From contig NZ_NWVL01000009.1 of NCBI RefSeq assembly GCF_002382885.1, positions 62,001-126,000 of the forward strand: a DNA stretch of 64,000 nucleotides, in the 5' to 3' direction. This document shows, piece by piece, positions 1 through 9,448 of the stretch. The notes beneath the pieces were generated by a model, which was not told the origin of the DNA, did not search any database, and saw nothing but the letters and a program-made list of their open reading frames with translations. Every line of letters starts with the position of its first letter. Positions within the stretch are counted from its first letter, which is position 1. The DNA is from Streptomyces sp. WZ.A104. GTDB taxonomy: Bacteria > Actinomycetota > Actinomycetes > Streptomycetales > Streptomycetaceae. Made by a program: the position numbers and the translations under genes.

Positions 1-1
1 G

Positions 2-3000
2 GACGTCCAACTGCACGACGTGGCGTTCGAGCGGCCGCTCCAGCTGACGGACGACGTCCCCGTACAGCTCCAGCTGGTCCTGCAACCCGCCGACGAACAC
101 GGTGCCCGGCCCTTCGGTATCGCCTCGCGACCGGTCGGCGACCGGCGAGCACCCTGGGTCCGGCACGTCGGCGGCCGCGTCGTCCCCGCCACCGGCGAAC
201 CCGGACACGAGCCGGCCATGACCCCGGCCGGGCTGCGGGAGGAGTGCGCCCGAGAGGCGGACGTGACCGACGCCTATACGGCCCTCGCGGCGCTCGGCAT
301 CGACTACGGCCCGGCCTTCCGCATGCTGGAGGGGGGCTGGGGCGGGCCGTCGGGGGCGCTGGGCAGGCTGGCGCGGACACCCCGCGCGGGGCATCTGGTG
401 CACCCGGTCCTCATCGACGCGGCCCTGCACACCGCGGCCCTGGCGGGGGACGCCCTCAAGGGCAGGGCCTTCGTGCCGCGCAGGGCCGGGCGGCTGCGCC
501 TCACCGGCCTGCGTACCGCGCCCGTCTGGTCGGCATGCCGACTGCGCGCCGTGGACGACGACGCCGTCACCCTGGACGTCCGGCTCCTCGACGAGAACGA
601 ACAACTGCTCCTGGAGATCGAGGGGGTCGAGCTCGCCGCGCTGTCCACCCTGGACGGAGCGCTCTTCGAGGTGCGCTGGCAGCCCCGCCCCGCCGCACAG
701 GGACAGCCGTCACAGAGCCAGTCGGCACAGGGACAGTCGGCACAGGGACAGTCGGCACAGGGACAGCCGGCACAGACGCAGTCCGCACAGGGACAGCCCG
801 CACGGGAACAGTCCGCGCACGAACAGCCCGTCCCGGGCGGCTGGCTGATCCTGGCCGACGACACGGGCGTGGCCGACGGCCTTTCCCGCCGCCTCGGCGC
901 CACCCCGCACGTGATCGCCCGCAAGGGCGGCGCCTACACCGTCGAAGCACCCGGACGGTACACCGTCGACCCGGGAGACCCGCAGCACTTCCCGCGGCTC
1001 CTCGACGAGGCCTTCGCCGAGGGACCGCCCACGCGGGTGGTCCATCTCTTCGCCCTGGACGCCCCGGCCGTCGAATCGGCCGGGACGGCCGCGGAAGCCG
1101 CCCTGCTCTGCTCCGTCAGCACCCTGAACCTGGTGCGGGCGCTCTCCGGACGCGCGTACCACCCGTCCCCACGGCTCTTCCTGATCACCCGGGGCAGCCA
1201 AGCAGCCGGTGGAAGCACGGAGGTGACGCACCCCCAGCAGGCCATCGGCTGGGGCTTCGGCACCGCCGTCGCCCAGGAGCACCCGGAACTGAACACCACT
1301 CTCGTCGACCTCCCGTCCCACGGAGGCGAGGACGCGCTGTGGACCCAGCTGCGGCACGCGGACGACGAACACCTCGTGGCCCTGCGCGACAACGGCCGTC
1401 TCGTACCGCGCCTCGTGCACACCGGTCCCGACCAGGCAGGGACCGGAACGGTCCGCCGCGACGGAACGTATCTGATCACCGGCGGACTCGGCGGTCTCGG
1501 CCGGGTCGTCGCCGACCGCCTGGCGGGCCGAGGGGCAGGGCAGCTCGCCCTGCTGAGCCGCAGCGCACCCGACGCGGCCGCGACACGCTGGATCGAGAGC
1601 CTGCGCCGGCGCGGAACCGCCGTCCGGCTCGTACGGGCCGACGTCGCCGACCGTGACGCACTGCGGGCCGCCCTCGACGCCCTCCGCGCGGAGGGCGGCC
1701 CCGTGACCGGGGTCATCCACACCGCGGGCGTGCTCGACGACGCCACCCTGCACCACCTGACCCCGGAGCGCATCCGGCGCGTGATGGCCCCCAAGGTGCT
1801 CGGTACCGCACTGCTCACGGAGCTGGTCCCCGAAGCGGAGACCATGGTCCTGTTCTCCTCGGCCGCCGGGCTGCTCGGCTCGGCCGGGCAGAGCCCCTAC
1901 TCCGCGGCCAACGCCTTCATGGACGCCTGGGCGCACCACCTCTCCCTCGTCCGCCGGCCCGCCCTCAGCCTCGACTGGGGGACCTGGGCCGACATCGGCA
2001 TGGTCGCCGGATCGGCGAAGCGCACCGCCACGACCAGCGGTTCGGGCCTCGTCCCGTTCTCCCCGCAGCAGGGCGGCGAGATGTTCGACCGGGTGCTGTC
2101 TACCGCTCGCCGCCAGCTCGTGCCCCTCGCCCTCGACCGGGATGCCCTCGCCCGCGACCCGGACGCGGTGCGGACCCGCCCCCTCCTGCACGGCCTTGTC
2201 GCCGCACCCGTGGCCGCCGTGGCCGTCGCAGGAGTGCTCGGCGAGGTGCTGGCAGCCCGGACGGACACGGAGCGGACCGGCCTCCTGGAATCCCATGTAC
2301 GGTCATCGGTCGCCGAGTTGACCGGTCGCGGTGCCGACGAGGTCGCCGCGACCGAGGGCCTGAAGGAGCTCGGGCTCGACTCCCTGATGATCGTCCGCCT
2401 GCGCAACACCCTCGGCCGTGACCTCGGTGTGGAACTGTCCGCGTCCGCCGTGTTCTCGGCGGCCGACATCCGCGGTCTCGCCGAGGAACTGCACACCGCG
2501 CTGTCCGCGCGGAACTCCGCCGCGGAGCCCGCCACCGGCAACACCTCCGGGAGCCGCCCCACATCGGACACCGGCCGTGGACACCCCACGTCGGACACCG
2601 GCCTCGGACGCCCGGCGTCGGGCACAGACCCGGAGACCGACCCGCACACACACCACGTCGAGCTGAGGCCCGCCACCCGCGACGTCGAGCTGAGGCCCGC
2701 CACCCGCGACGTCGTCCGGCTCCTGCGCGCGGCCCAGCACGGCACCCCGAGCGCCGCGCACACGATCGGCCTCGCGTTCCGGCTCACCGAGCCGACCACC
2801 CGCGCCCGGCTCACGGACATCCTCACCCGCCTCGCGGGGCGGCACGCCGCACTGCGTACCTCCATCGTCAACGACACCGGCTCCGACCGGCGGATGAGAA
2901 CCGAGAGGGCCCCGGCCCGTTCCCCGCTCCGATGGTCGGACCTGGCGCCCGACGCCGAGCTGGACGCAGGGCACCGGCTGAGTGAACTGCTCGGCGCACC

Positions 3001-5605
3001 CTTCGACGTCACGACCGCACCCTTGTGGCGGTTCGAGCTGATCGACGGTGCCGAAGCGGGACAGACACTGCTCCTCGGAGCCCATCACGCGGTCAGCGAT
3101 CTGCAGTCGCTTCTGATCGTCGCCGCCGAGATCGACGCCGAGCTGTCCGGTACACCCCTCGGGGAGGGGGTCTCCAACCGTGACATCGACCTGCTGCTGG
3201 AGGCACAGCCCACGTCCCCGCACCCGTCGCGCGCCTCGGCAGGGGCGCCGGACGCGGCCGCCCGGCGCGAGGAGTTCGCCGGAAGCCGCCGTCTCGACCT
3301 GACGCTCACACACCCCCGCCCGGCCGTACGGTCGTTCCGGGCGGGCAGCCTCACCCTGGCGATACCCGAAGGACTCATGCCGCGTGTGTCGTCCCGGGCG
3401 CGACAGCTCGGGATCACCCCGGCCGCCTTCTCCCTGGGCGTACTGACGGTGCTGCTCGCCCGCAAGCAGCAGCGCGACCGGTTCGTGCTGGCCGTCCCGG
3501 TGGACACCCGCATCCATGTCGACGCCCCCGGTGCCGTCGGCTTCTTCGGAGTGCCCGTGCCCTTCCCCGCGCAGGCCACGGCGGGGGAGCGGATCGAGGA
3601 GGTGCTGCGCCGCACCGACAGCCGGCTCGACCGGGTGCTGGCGAAGGGCGCCATGTTCTCCGACACCCTGGCCGTGCTCGCCGAGCAGGGACTGCACCGG
3701 GAGAACGCTCCGATGGTCGAGGTCTACTTCAACTACATCCGGTCCTCTGCGAAACTCGACGCCCTGGAGATCCTTCCGGTCGGGACGGGGCACTCCGACC
3801 TCGACCTCATGATCATCATGACGCCGGACGCCGGTCAGCTCCGCTTCGACCACAACCTCGACATCATCGACGAGGCGGCCTGCGCCGCGCTCGCCGCCGA
3901 CTTCCTCCAGCTCCTGGAGGAGGTGGCCGACGACCCGGCCGCCCCGGTCCGGCCGGAGCACCCGGCGGCGGGTAAGAGCGTGACCGCGACCGCCCCGCTG
4001 CCCGCCCGGCCCCGTACGCTCCCCGTCGCGGCGACCTTCGCACTGGGAGACCTCCCCCTGCTCTGCGCGGCGGCCTGGGCCGCAGACCCCGCCGACGGGG
4101 CGCCGAGCACCCCGCCCCAGGTCGTCGAGGCGCCCTACCACCAGGTGCTGGCGAGTCTCAAGGACCCGTCCGGGGTGTTCGCCGACCCCTCGGCGGAGAT
4201 CGGGACCGTCCTGGTGCGGGCGGTCGACCTGGAACGGTTCGGGCCGGTGAGCGAGGAACTGCTCGACGAACTCCGCACGGCCTATCCGGACGCCCTGCGA
4301 GCCCTGTCGGAGCGGACGCGGCTGCCGCTGATCGTCGGGTTCCTGCCGTCCGGACGGCGTGAGGCCCGGTACGAGCGGTGGGAGCGGGACGTCGCCGCCG
4401 TGCTCGCGGACCTGCCCGGGATCGCGGTCCTGCGCCCCGAGGACTGGACCCGCCACCATGTCGTCGAGGAGCGGTTCGACGAGCGTACGGACACGCTGGC
4501 CCACCTGCCGTTCACCCCCGAGTTTCAGGCGGCCGTCGCCCTCACGCTCGCCGAGACCGCCGCGACGGTCCGCCGTACCCCGCCGAAGGTGATCGCGGTG
4601 GACGGCGACGAGACGTTGTGGAGCGGAGTGGCGGGGGAGAGCGGACCGCAGGGCGTGGACCTCGGCGGAGCCCGGGCGCTCCTGGCCCGGAGATTGCTGC
4701 GGTGGCGCGCCGCCGGGACCCTGCTGGTCCTGATCAGCAACAACGACGAAGCCACCGTACGGGCCGTCCTGGAGCGTCCCGACAGCGTGCTGCGGGCGGA
4801 ACACTTCAGCGTGCTTGACGCCGGATGGGGCCGCAAAGCCGACCGCCTGGAGGCGGCCGCCCGGACCATGAACCTGGGACCGGACAGCTTCCTCTTCCTC
4901 GACGACAACCCGGCGGAGATCGCCGCCATGCGGTCCGCGCTGCCCGAAGTGCTCTCCGTGACCTGCCCGGCGGCCGGCGAACTCGAACCGTTCCTGGCCC
5001 GGTTGTGGCCCCTGATACCCGCTGCGGCCACGGCCGAGGACGGGCTGCGCGCGGACTTCTACCGCCAGGAGCGGGCCCGCGACGCGGCCCGGGAACAGGC
5101 CGGGTTCGAGGAGTTCCTCGAACAGCTGGAGCTGGAGCTCGACATCCGTCCGCTGGCCGAGCCGGACACGCAGCGGGCGGCCCAGCTCATCCGGCGTACC
5201 AACCAGTTCACGCTGCGCGAGCGGTCGGCCGACGGCGGCGACCTTCAGCGGTGGCGGGAGGACGGCGAGGTCTGGACCGTCGCGGCCCGCGACCGGTTCG
5301 GCGACTACGGCCAGATCGGCCTGCTGGCGCTGCGTCAGGAAGCCTCCCGCCTGGACGTCCTGGCCTGGCTGCTCAGTTGCCGCGTGCTCGGCCGCGGCGT
5401 GGAGGAGCGGCTGCTCCAGTGGCTGGCCGACCGGGCCGAGACCCTCGGCCGCGCCACCGTGCGGCTGACGGCGGAGCCCACCCCTCGCAACCTTCCGGCC
5501 CGGCGCCTGATCGCGGCGCTCGGCGGCGGAGCCCCGGACGGCCCGGGCGTCGAGGCCGAGACGACTCCGCGGCAGCTGCGGGCGTTCCGGTCCTGGCGGC
5601 AGTGA
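2..5605 (+). CDS. Modular polyketide synthase, 5' partial: DH-KR-ACP-condensation-FkbH
   Basis: The reading frame is open from the left edge, so the start lies outside the window. The order seen is the C-terminal half of a dehydratase (HPVLIDAALH near 402-432), a ketoreductase (GGLGGLG near 1480-1500, then Ser..SPYSAAN near 1860-1910), an ACP (LGLDSLM near 2370-2390), an NRPS-type condensation domain (HHAVSD near 3083-3100) and an FkbH-type HAD domain (VDGDETLW near 4598-4621, later FLDDNP and SCRVLGRGVE). FkbH enzymes are known to load a glyceryl unit from 1,3-bisphosphoglycerate onto an ACP. The condensation domain keeps its HHxxxD residues and could join the ACP-bound acyl chain to that unit. 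The next gene supplies another ACP and a reductive release domain. Linkers contain repeats (listed separately). Domain identities are confident; the product is inferred. Confidence 0.93.
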   Translation, partial: DVQLHDVAFERPLQLTDDVPVQLQLVLQPADEHGARPFGIASRPVGDRRAPWVRHVGGRVVPATGEPGHEPAMTPAGLREECAREADVTDAYTALAALGIDYGPAFRMLEGGWGGPSGALGRLARTPRAGHLVHPVLIDAALHTAALAGDALKGRAFVPRRAGRLRLTGLRTAPVWSACRLRAVDDDAVTLDVRLLDENEQLLLEIEGVELAALSTLDGALFEVRWQPRPAAQGQPSQSQSAQGQSAQGQSAQGQPAQTQSAQGQPAREQSAHEQPVPGGWLILADDTGVADGLSRRLGATPHVIARKGGAYTVEAPGRYTVDPGDPQHFPRLLDEAFAEGPPTRVVHLFALDAPAVESAGTAAEAALLCSVSTLNLVRALSGRAYHPSPRLFLITRGSQAAGGSTEVTHPQQAIGWGFGTAVAQEHPELNTTLVDLPSHGGEDALWTQLRHADDEHLVALRDNGRLVPRLVHTGPDQAGTGTVRRDGTYLITGGLGGLGRVVADRLAGRGAGQLALLSRSAPDAAATRWIESLRRRGTAVRLVRADVADRDALRAALDALRAEGGPVTGVIHTAGVLDDATLHHLTPERIRRVMAPKVLGTALLTELVPEAETMVLFSSAAGLLGSAGQSPYSAANAFMDAWAHHLSLVRRPALSLDWGTWADIGMVAGSAKRTATTSGSGLVPFSPQQGGEMFDRVLSTARRQLVPLALDRDALARDPDAVRTRPLLHGLVAAPVAAVAVAGVLGEVLAARTDTERTGLLESHVRSSVAELTGRGADEVAATEGLKELGLDSLMIVRLRNTLGRDLGVELSASAVFSAADIRGLAEELHTALSARNSAAEPATGNTSGSRPTSDTGRGHPTSDTGLGRPASGTDPETDPHTHHVELRPATRDVELRPATRDVVRLLRAAQHGTPSAAHTIGLAFRLTEPTTRARLTDILTRLAGRHAALRTSIVNDTGSDRRMRTERAPARSPLRWSDLAPDAELDAGHRLSELLGAPFDVTTAPLWRFELIDGAEAGQTLLLGAHHAVSDLQSLLIVAAEIDAELSGTPLGEGVSNRDIDLLLEAQPTSPHPSRASAGAPDAAARREEFAGSRRLDLTLTHPRPAVRSFRAGSLTLAIPEGLMPRVSSRARQLGITPAAFSLGVLTVLLARKQQRDRFVLAVPVDTRIHVDAPGAVGFFGVPVPFPAQATAGERIEEVLRRTDSRLDRVLAKGAMFSDTLAVLAEQGLHRENAPMVEVYFNYIRSSAKLDALEILPVGTGHSDLDLMIIMTPDAGQLRFDHNLDIIDEAACAALAADFLQLLEEVADDPAAPVRPEHPAAGKSVTATAPLPARPRTLPVAATFALGDLPLLCAAAWAADPADGAPSTPPQVVEAPYHQVLASLKDPSGVFADPSAEIGTVLVRAVDLERFGPVSEELLDELRTAYPDALRALSERTRLPLIVGFLPSGRREARYERWERDVAAVLADLPGIAVLRPEDWTRHHVVEERFDERTDTLAHLPFTPEFQAAVALTLAETAATVRRTPPKVIAVDGDETLWSGVAGESGPQGVDLGGARALLARRLLRWRAAGTLLVLISNNDEATVRAVLERPDSVLRAEHFSVLDAGWGRKADRLEAAARTMNLGPDSFLFLDDNPAEIAAMRSALPEVLSVTCPAAGELEPFLARLWPLIPAAATAEDGLRADFYRQERARDAAREQAGFEEFLEQLELELDIRPLAEPDTQRAAQLIRRTNQFTLRERSADGGDLQRWREDGEVWTVAARDRFGDYGQIGLLALRQEASRLDVLAWLLSCRVLGRGVEERLLQWLADRAETLGRATVRLTAEPTPRNLPARRLIAALGGGAPDGPGVEAETTPRQLRAFRSWRQ
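694..825 (+). repeat. In-frame 15-bp minisatellite encoding Ser-Ala-Gln-Gly-Gln-like pentapeptides
   Basis: The linker between the dehydratase and ketoreductase regions of the PKS has about eight imperfect copies of a 15-bp unit encoding SAQGQ and variants (PAQTQ, PAREQ, SAHEQ). Three consecutive copies are nearly identical. The unit keeps the frame, so copy-number change would only alter linker length. Confidence 0.85.
2657..2710 (+). repeat. Exact 27-bp tandem duplication in the ACP-condensation linker
   Basis: Two identical 27-bp units (2657-2683 and 2684-2710) encode VELRPATRD twice in a row between the ACP and condensation domains. Just upstream (about 2560-2612) is a less perfect repeat encoding PTSDTG-type residues. 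The exact identity suggests a recent duplication. Confidence 0.9.
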
Positions 5606-5640
5606 TGACGGAAGGCAGCCCACACCGTGAGAGGCACACC

Positions 5641-8235
5641 ATGGGGGAACTGAACGAGGACACGCCGGCCCGCCGCCCGGGCACCGGGCAGCAGCGGACC
5701 GGCGAGCGGGCCGAGAGCGGCGGAGGCCCGCTCAGCGTGGCCGAGCTGCTGGCCAGAGTCAGACCGGGGGCACAACCGGCGGACGCGGCGGACCGGGCGG
5801 GCCAGGAGGACCCGGTGCAGCCTCCGGCGGTCGGCGGCACTGGGGAGACGGAGCGGCTGGCCGGGGCCATCACCGCCGAGGCGGCCCGTCTGCTGCCGGG
5901 CGCGGAGATGGCACCCGACACCGACTTCTTCGACGCGGGCGGTACGTCGGTCGACGCCGTGGCGCTCGTGGCGAAGCTGTCCCGGGACCTCGGCCTGGAG
6001 CTGAGCCTCGACGACGTGTTCGCCGACGCCCGGCCCCGACGCCTGGCCGAACGAGCGCTCCGGACGAACGGAATCCGGCCGCAGACCGAGCCGATGCGGC
6101 CTGAGCGGGCGGGAGCGCAGTCGGCGGAGCGAGACGCACAGCCGGTACGGATACCGGCGGACCGAGCCGAACCGCCGACGTTCGACGAAGCGTCGCTGCC
6201 GGTCCCGCCCGAGCGTGCCGCACCACCGCCATCGCCCGAGCGAGCCGCCCTGCCCGTACCGGTGGAGCCGGCCAACCTGCCTGTTCCTGTGCCTGCGTCC
6301 CCTGTGCCTGTGCCTGTGTCGGCGTCTGTGCCGCTCGCGGTGCAGGCCAGGAACACCACCCTCCCCGCCCCCGCATCCGCGCCGACCGGAGCCGACGAGG
6401 ACCTGGAGCTGATCCTCGCCGACCTGGCCCGCGCCGACGGCCTGCCCTGGGTGCGTCGGCCGGAGCCCGCCGTACCCCGCACGGTCCTGCTGACCGGGGC
6501 GACCGGGTTCCTCGGTGGCCACATGCTGCTCGATCTGCTGCGGCACAGCGAAGCGCACGTGCACTGCCTGGTGCGGGCCGCCGACGAGGAGGAAGGCACC
6601 CGGCGCCTCGGCGAGGCGCTCAAGCGCTTCGCCCTGCCGTGGTCCGGGGAGATCCGCAGACGCGTGACGGTCGTACCGGGGGACATCCGGCAGCCGCACC
6701 TCGGGCTGCCGGACGAACGCTGGGAGGCGCTGGCCGAGGGACTGGACGCAGTGGTGAGCGTGGCCGCGGCGGTCGACTTCCTGCGCGGCTACCGGTCGTT
6801 GCGCGCCAGCAACGTGCTCGGACCGCTGACGCTCGCGGAACTGGCGGCCGCCGGACGGCCCAAGCCCCTGCACCACATCTCCTCCATCGCGGTCTTCAAC
6901 GAGGTCGGCATCGAGTCCATGGGGGAGGACGACCCCGTCGCCCACATCGACGCCCTGGTCGCCGGATACGACAAGTCGAAGTGGGCCGCCGAGGCGGTCC
7001 TGCGGCGGGCCCGGGAGCACGGGCTGGCCGTCACGCTGCTGCGCCCGGGAGGCATCGGCGGCCACACCAGGACCGGGGCCAGCAACCCCCAGGACCTCAG
7101 CAGCGGCATGATGTCGGTGTTCAGCCGGTTCCGTACGGTCCCCGCGTTCAGGTTTCTCAACGCCGCCCCGGTGGACTGGGTGAGCCGGGTGGCGGTGGCC
7201 GCGATCTGCGAACCCGAAGCCTGGGGCCGGACCTACCACCTCAGCGGCACGCCGAACTCCCTGGCGGACGTCGTCCACGACATGCGGTTCGGCGGCATGA
7301 ACGTACGGGTCCAGGGCTGGGAGGAGTGGCGGAGCGACGTCGTGGCCCGGCTCCGGGCCGACCCCGTCCCCGAACTCGAATTCCTGGCGAGGGTCCTGGC
7401 GAGCCCCACCGCCGCGAAGCTCTGTGAGGCGTCCCTGACGGCGCCCGCGGCCACCGCCGAGCGCACCGACGCGTTCGTGGCCGAACAGAATCTGCCGGCC
7501 TCGACCCGCTACGGCATGCAGGAGCAGCTGAGGACCTTCGAGAAGCTGGCCCGGGACGGCCTCGCCCGGCTCCCGGCCCGCACCGACCAGCCCTATCTGT
7601 GGTTCCCCGAGACCATGGAAGGGGCTCTGGGCCCGGTCGGGGGCGCCGCGCGCACCCCGTGCTCGGCGGCGTTCACCCTGTCCATCGCCGGTATGTACCA
7701 GCTGGCCGAGGAGCGCCGGGTGGACGTCCGCGGGGAGATCTCCTGCCCGCTGCTGCACCCGGACCCCCTTGTGGTCGAGCACGGCGACCTGTGGGTCCGC
7801 CCCGAGGATGGCATCCCGCTCGACCACGGCCTGCGGCACCCGTTGCTGCGCTACCGGCTGCGGTTGTGCGACGGCGACGGCGGCCGGTGGTGGCTGGAGG
7901 GCCGGAAGTTCGCCCGGGCGCGACGCGATCTGTGGCGGCAGACACGCGCGTTGACCGTGGAGATCGGCCGCGAGGGCGAACCAGCCACGCTGCACGGCGA
8001 GATCGTCGTTCCCACCGACAGCTACCTACGGGACCAGATCGACGGCATCCGCGTCGATCCCCGCCTGTCCGGCCAGGAGAAGCGGCTCGCGAAGATGAGC
8101 TGGCTCACCTGGTTCGGCCTGGAGATCGGCCGCGGGATGGCAGGCCCGTTCGCCCGGGTCGGCGCGGACCTGCTCGACCTGCGCCGGACCCCGACCCCGC
8201 CCCCATCCCCGACCCCGAGGGAGCGCAAGCGATGA
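5641..8235 (+). CDS. ACP - thioester reductase protein with an extra C-terminal domain
   Basis: The N-terminal part has a carrier domain (FFDAGGTSVDAV near 5928-5962; Ser is the predicted phosphopantetheine site). A Pro/Ala/Glu-rich linker follows, then a Lys2-type thioester reductase with LLTGATGFLGG (about 6487-6519) and YDKSKW (about 6967-6984), the SDR Tyr and Lys. Such domains release a carrier-bound acyl chain as aldehyde or alcohol using NAD(P)H. The last ~250 residues resemble the segment joining GMC oxidoreductase to hydrolase in long actinobacterial cholesterol-oxidase-like fusions. The chosen ATG has GAGAGG six bases upstream. An alternative ATG at 5605 overlaps the PKS stop codon and would be translationally coupled. 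Confidence 0.85.
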   Translation: MGELNEDTPARRPGTGQQRTGERAESGGGPLSVAELLARVRPGAQPADAADRAGQEDPVQPPAVGGTGETERLAGAITAEAARLLPGAEMAPDTDFFDAGGTSVDAVALVAKLSRDLGLELSLDDVFADARPRRLAERALRTNGIRPQTEPMRPERAGAQSAERDAQPVRIPADRAEPPTFDEASLPVPPERAAPPPSPERAALPVPVEPANLPVPVPASPVPVPVSASVPLAVQARNTTLPAPASAPTGADEDLELILADLARADGLPWVRRPEPAVPRTVLLTGATGFLGGHMLLDLLRHSEAHVHCLVRAADEEEGTRRLGEALKRFALPWSGEIRRRVTVVPGDIRQPHLGLPDERWEALAEGLDAVVSVAAAVDFLRGYRSLRASNVLGPLTLAELAAAGRPKPLHHISSIAVFNEVGIESMGEDDPVAHIDALVAGYDKSKWAAEAVLRRAREHGLAVTLLRPGGIGGHTRTGASNPQDLSSGMMSVFSRFRTVPAFRFLNAAPVDWVSRVAVAAICEPEAWGRTYHLSGTPNSLADVVHDMRFGGMNVRVQGWEEWRSDVVARLRADPVPELEFLARVLASPTAAKLCEASLTAPAATAERTDAFVAEQNLPASTRYGMQEQLRTFEKLARDGLARLPARTDQPYLWFPETMEGALGPVGGAARTPCSAAFTLSIAGMYQLAEERRVDVRGEISCPLLHPDPLVVEHGDLWVRPEDGIPLDHGLRHPLLRYRLRLCDGDGGRWWLEGRKFARARRDLWRQTRALTVEIGREGEPATLHGEIVVPTDSYLRDQIDGIRVDPRLSGQEKRLAKMSWLTWFGLEIGRGMAGPFARVGADLLDLRRTPTPPPSPTPRERKR

Positions 8236-9311
8236 CCCTGCGGCCTCTGTACGCGCGCCTCGACGGAGCGCACATCGAGGAGACACCCTTCCGGGCGGAC
8301 GACGGCCTGCGGCTGGGGCTCACCAGGGTCCGGCCCGGCGTCCGCGAGGACCGGCCCGCGGTGCTGCTCCTGCACGGCCACACCGCGTCCTCGGACATGT
8401 TCCTGCTGCCCGAGACCCGCAACATGGTCGAGGTCCTGCTCGACGAGGGCTACGAGCCGTGGCTGCTCGACTGGCGGGGCAGCTGCCGACTCCCGTGGAA
8501 CGAGACCGGCCGCCGGTACACGTACGACGACGTGGCCCTCTACGACATCCCCGCCGCGGTCAGGCACATCCGCCGGGAGATCGGCGGTCGGCCGCTGTTC
8601 GCCGTTGCCCACTGCATCGGCGCGCTCTCGCTGTCGATGAGCATGGCCGCCGGGCTGGTGCCGGGTCTCGCGGGCGTGGTGGCGCAAGGGGTGTTCCTGA
8701 CGCCCAAGCTGGCCGGCCGGACGTCGCTGAAGATGACGATGGCAGGTGAACTGCTCCGGTCCCGCTTCGACCACATCCCGGTGGACTTCCGCAAGGTCGG
8801 ATTCTGGTCGCGCTACACGCCGCTGTTCGCCTTGGCGTCCAGAGGCGCCGACTGCCCCGATCCCACCTGCCAGATCCTGTGCAACTCAGCCTGGGGCGTG
8901 GGTGCTTCGCTGTACGTGCACGACAATCTGCACGACACCACGCACGACCGGCTGGCCCAGCTCCTCGGCCCGGCCCCGCTGTGGATCCTGCCGCATCTGC
9001 GACGGGTCGCCCTGGCCCGCAGCATGGTGCGCTGGCACCAGAACGACGACCGCTACCGGGCACTGCCCGAGAACGCCCTGGACCACGCCGACCGGATCGA
9101 CTGCCCCGTGCTGCTGATCTCCGGCAGCGAGAACGGCATGTGGCTGGACTCCCAGAAGCTCTGCCACCAGGTCCTCACGGCCCGTCAGCCGCAACTGGAC
9201 GTGCGGTACACGGAGATCCCCGGCTACGGCCACCTCGACGCGTTCATCGGACGGGGCGCCGCGCTGGACGTGTTCGGGCACATCCTGGAGTTCCTCGACG
9301 AACACAGGTGA
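8232..9311 (+). CDS. Alpha/beta hydrolase with cysteine nucleophile elbow (AHCIG)
   Basis: A 359-residue alpha/beta-fold protein whose ATG overlaps the preceding stop (ATGA). It has the oxyanion-loop motif LLLHGHTA, the elbow AHCIG with Cys where lipases have Ser, and a late GYGHLD supplying the His. From memory it aligns over most of its length with the hydrolase end of actinobacterial GMC-oxidase/hydrolase fusions, which also show AHC(V/I)G. The protein encoded just upstream carries the domain that precedes the hydrolase in those fusions, so the two may act together as a split version. A role in finishing or editing the product of the PKS/reductase line is inferred from position only. Confidence 0.85.
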   Translation: MTLRPLYARLDGAHIEETPFRADDGLRLGLTRVRPGVREDRPAVLLLHGHTASSDMFLLPETRNMVEVLLDEGYEPWLLDWRGSCRLPWNETGRRYTYDDVALYDIPAAVRHIRREIGGRPLFAVAHCIGALSLSMSMAAGLVPGLAGVVAQGVFLTPKLAGRTSLKMTMAGELLRSRFDHIPVDFRKVGFWSRYTPLFALASRGADCPDPTCQILCNSAWGVGASLYVHDNLHDTTHDRLAQLLGPAPLWILPHLRRVALARSMVRWHQNDDRYRALPENALDHADRIDCPVLLISGSENGMWLDSQKLCHQVLTARQPQLDVRYTEIPGYGHLDAFIGRGAALDVFGHILEFLDEHR

Positions 9312-9315
9312 CGAC

Positions 9316-9361
9316 GCGCGGCTGGACCCCGGAGGCCGAGCCCTCCGGGGTCCAGCCGCGC
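9316..9361 (+). terminator. Strong hairpin terminator ending the polyketide operon
   Basis: Perfect 20-bp arms (9316-9335 and 9342-9361) are separated by six bases, starting four bases after the hydrolase stop codon. There is no U-tract, as usual in Streptomyces. Confidence 0.85.
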
Positions 9362-9448
9362 GTAGGGCTGGGGAGACGGGAGAAGGGGAAGAACGGGAGA
9401 CGCGAGAAGCGGGTGCCGTGAGGTCCGGCACGCGCCGCCCAGGGCGCC

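Noticed and set aside
2303..5623. 1106-residue open frame on the minus strand opposite the PKS
   Set aside because: Composition is Arg/Gly/Pro/His-rich without motifs; a shadow of the third-position GC bias of the real gene.
5335..7995. 886-residue minus-strand frame opposite the reductase gene
   Set aside because: No domain content; it mirrors the coding strand's codon bias.
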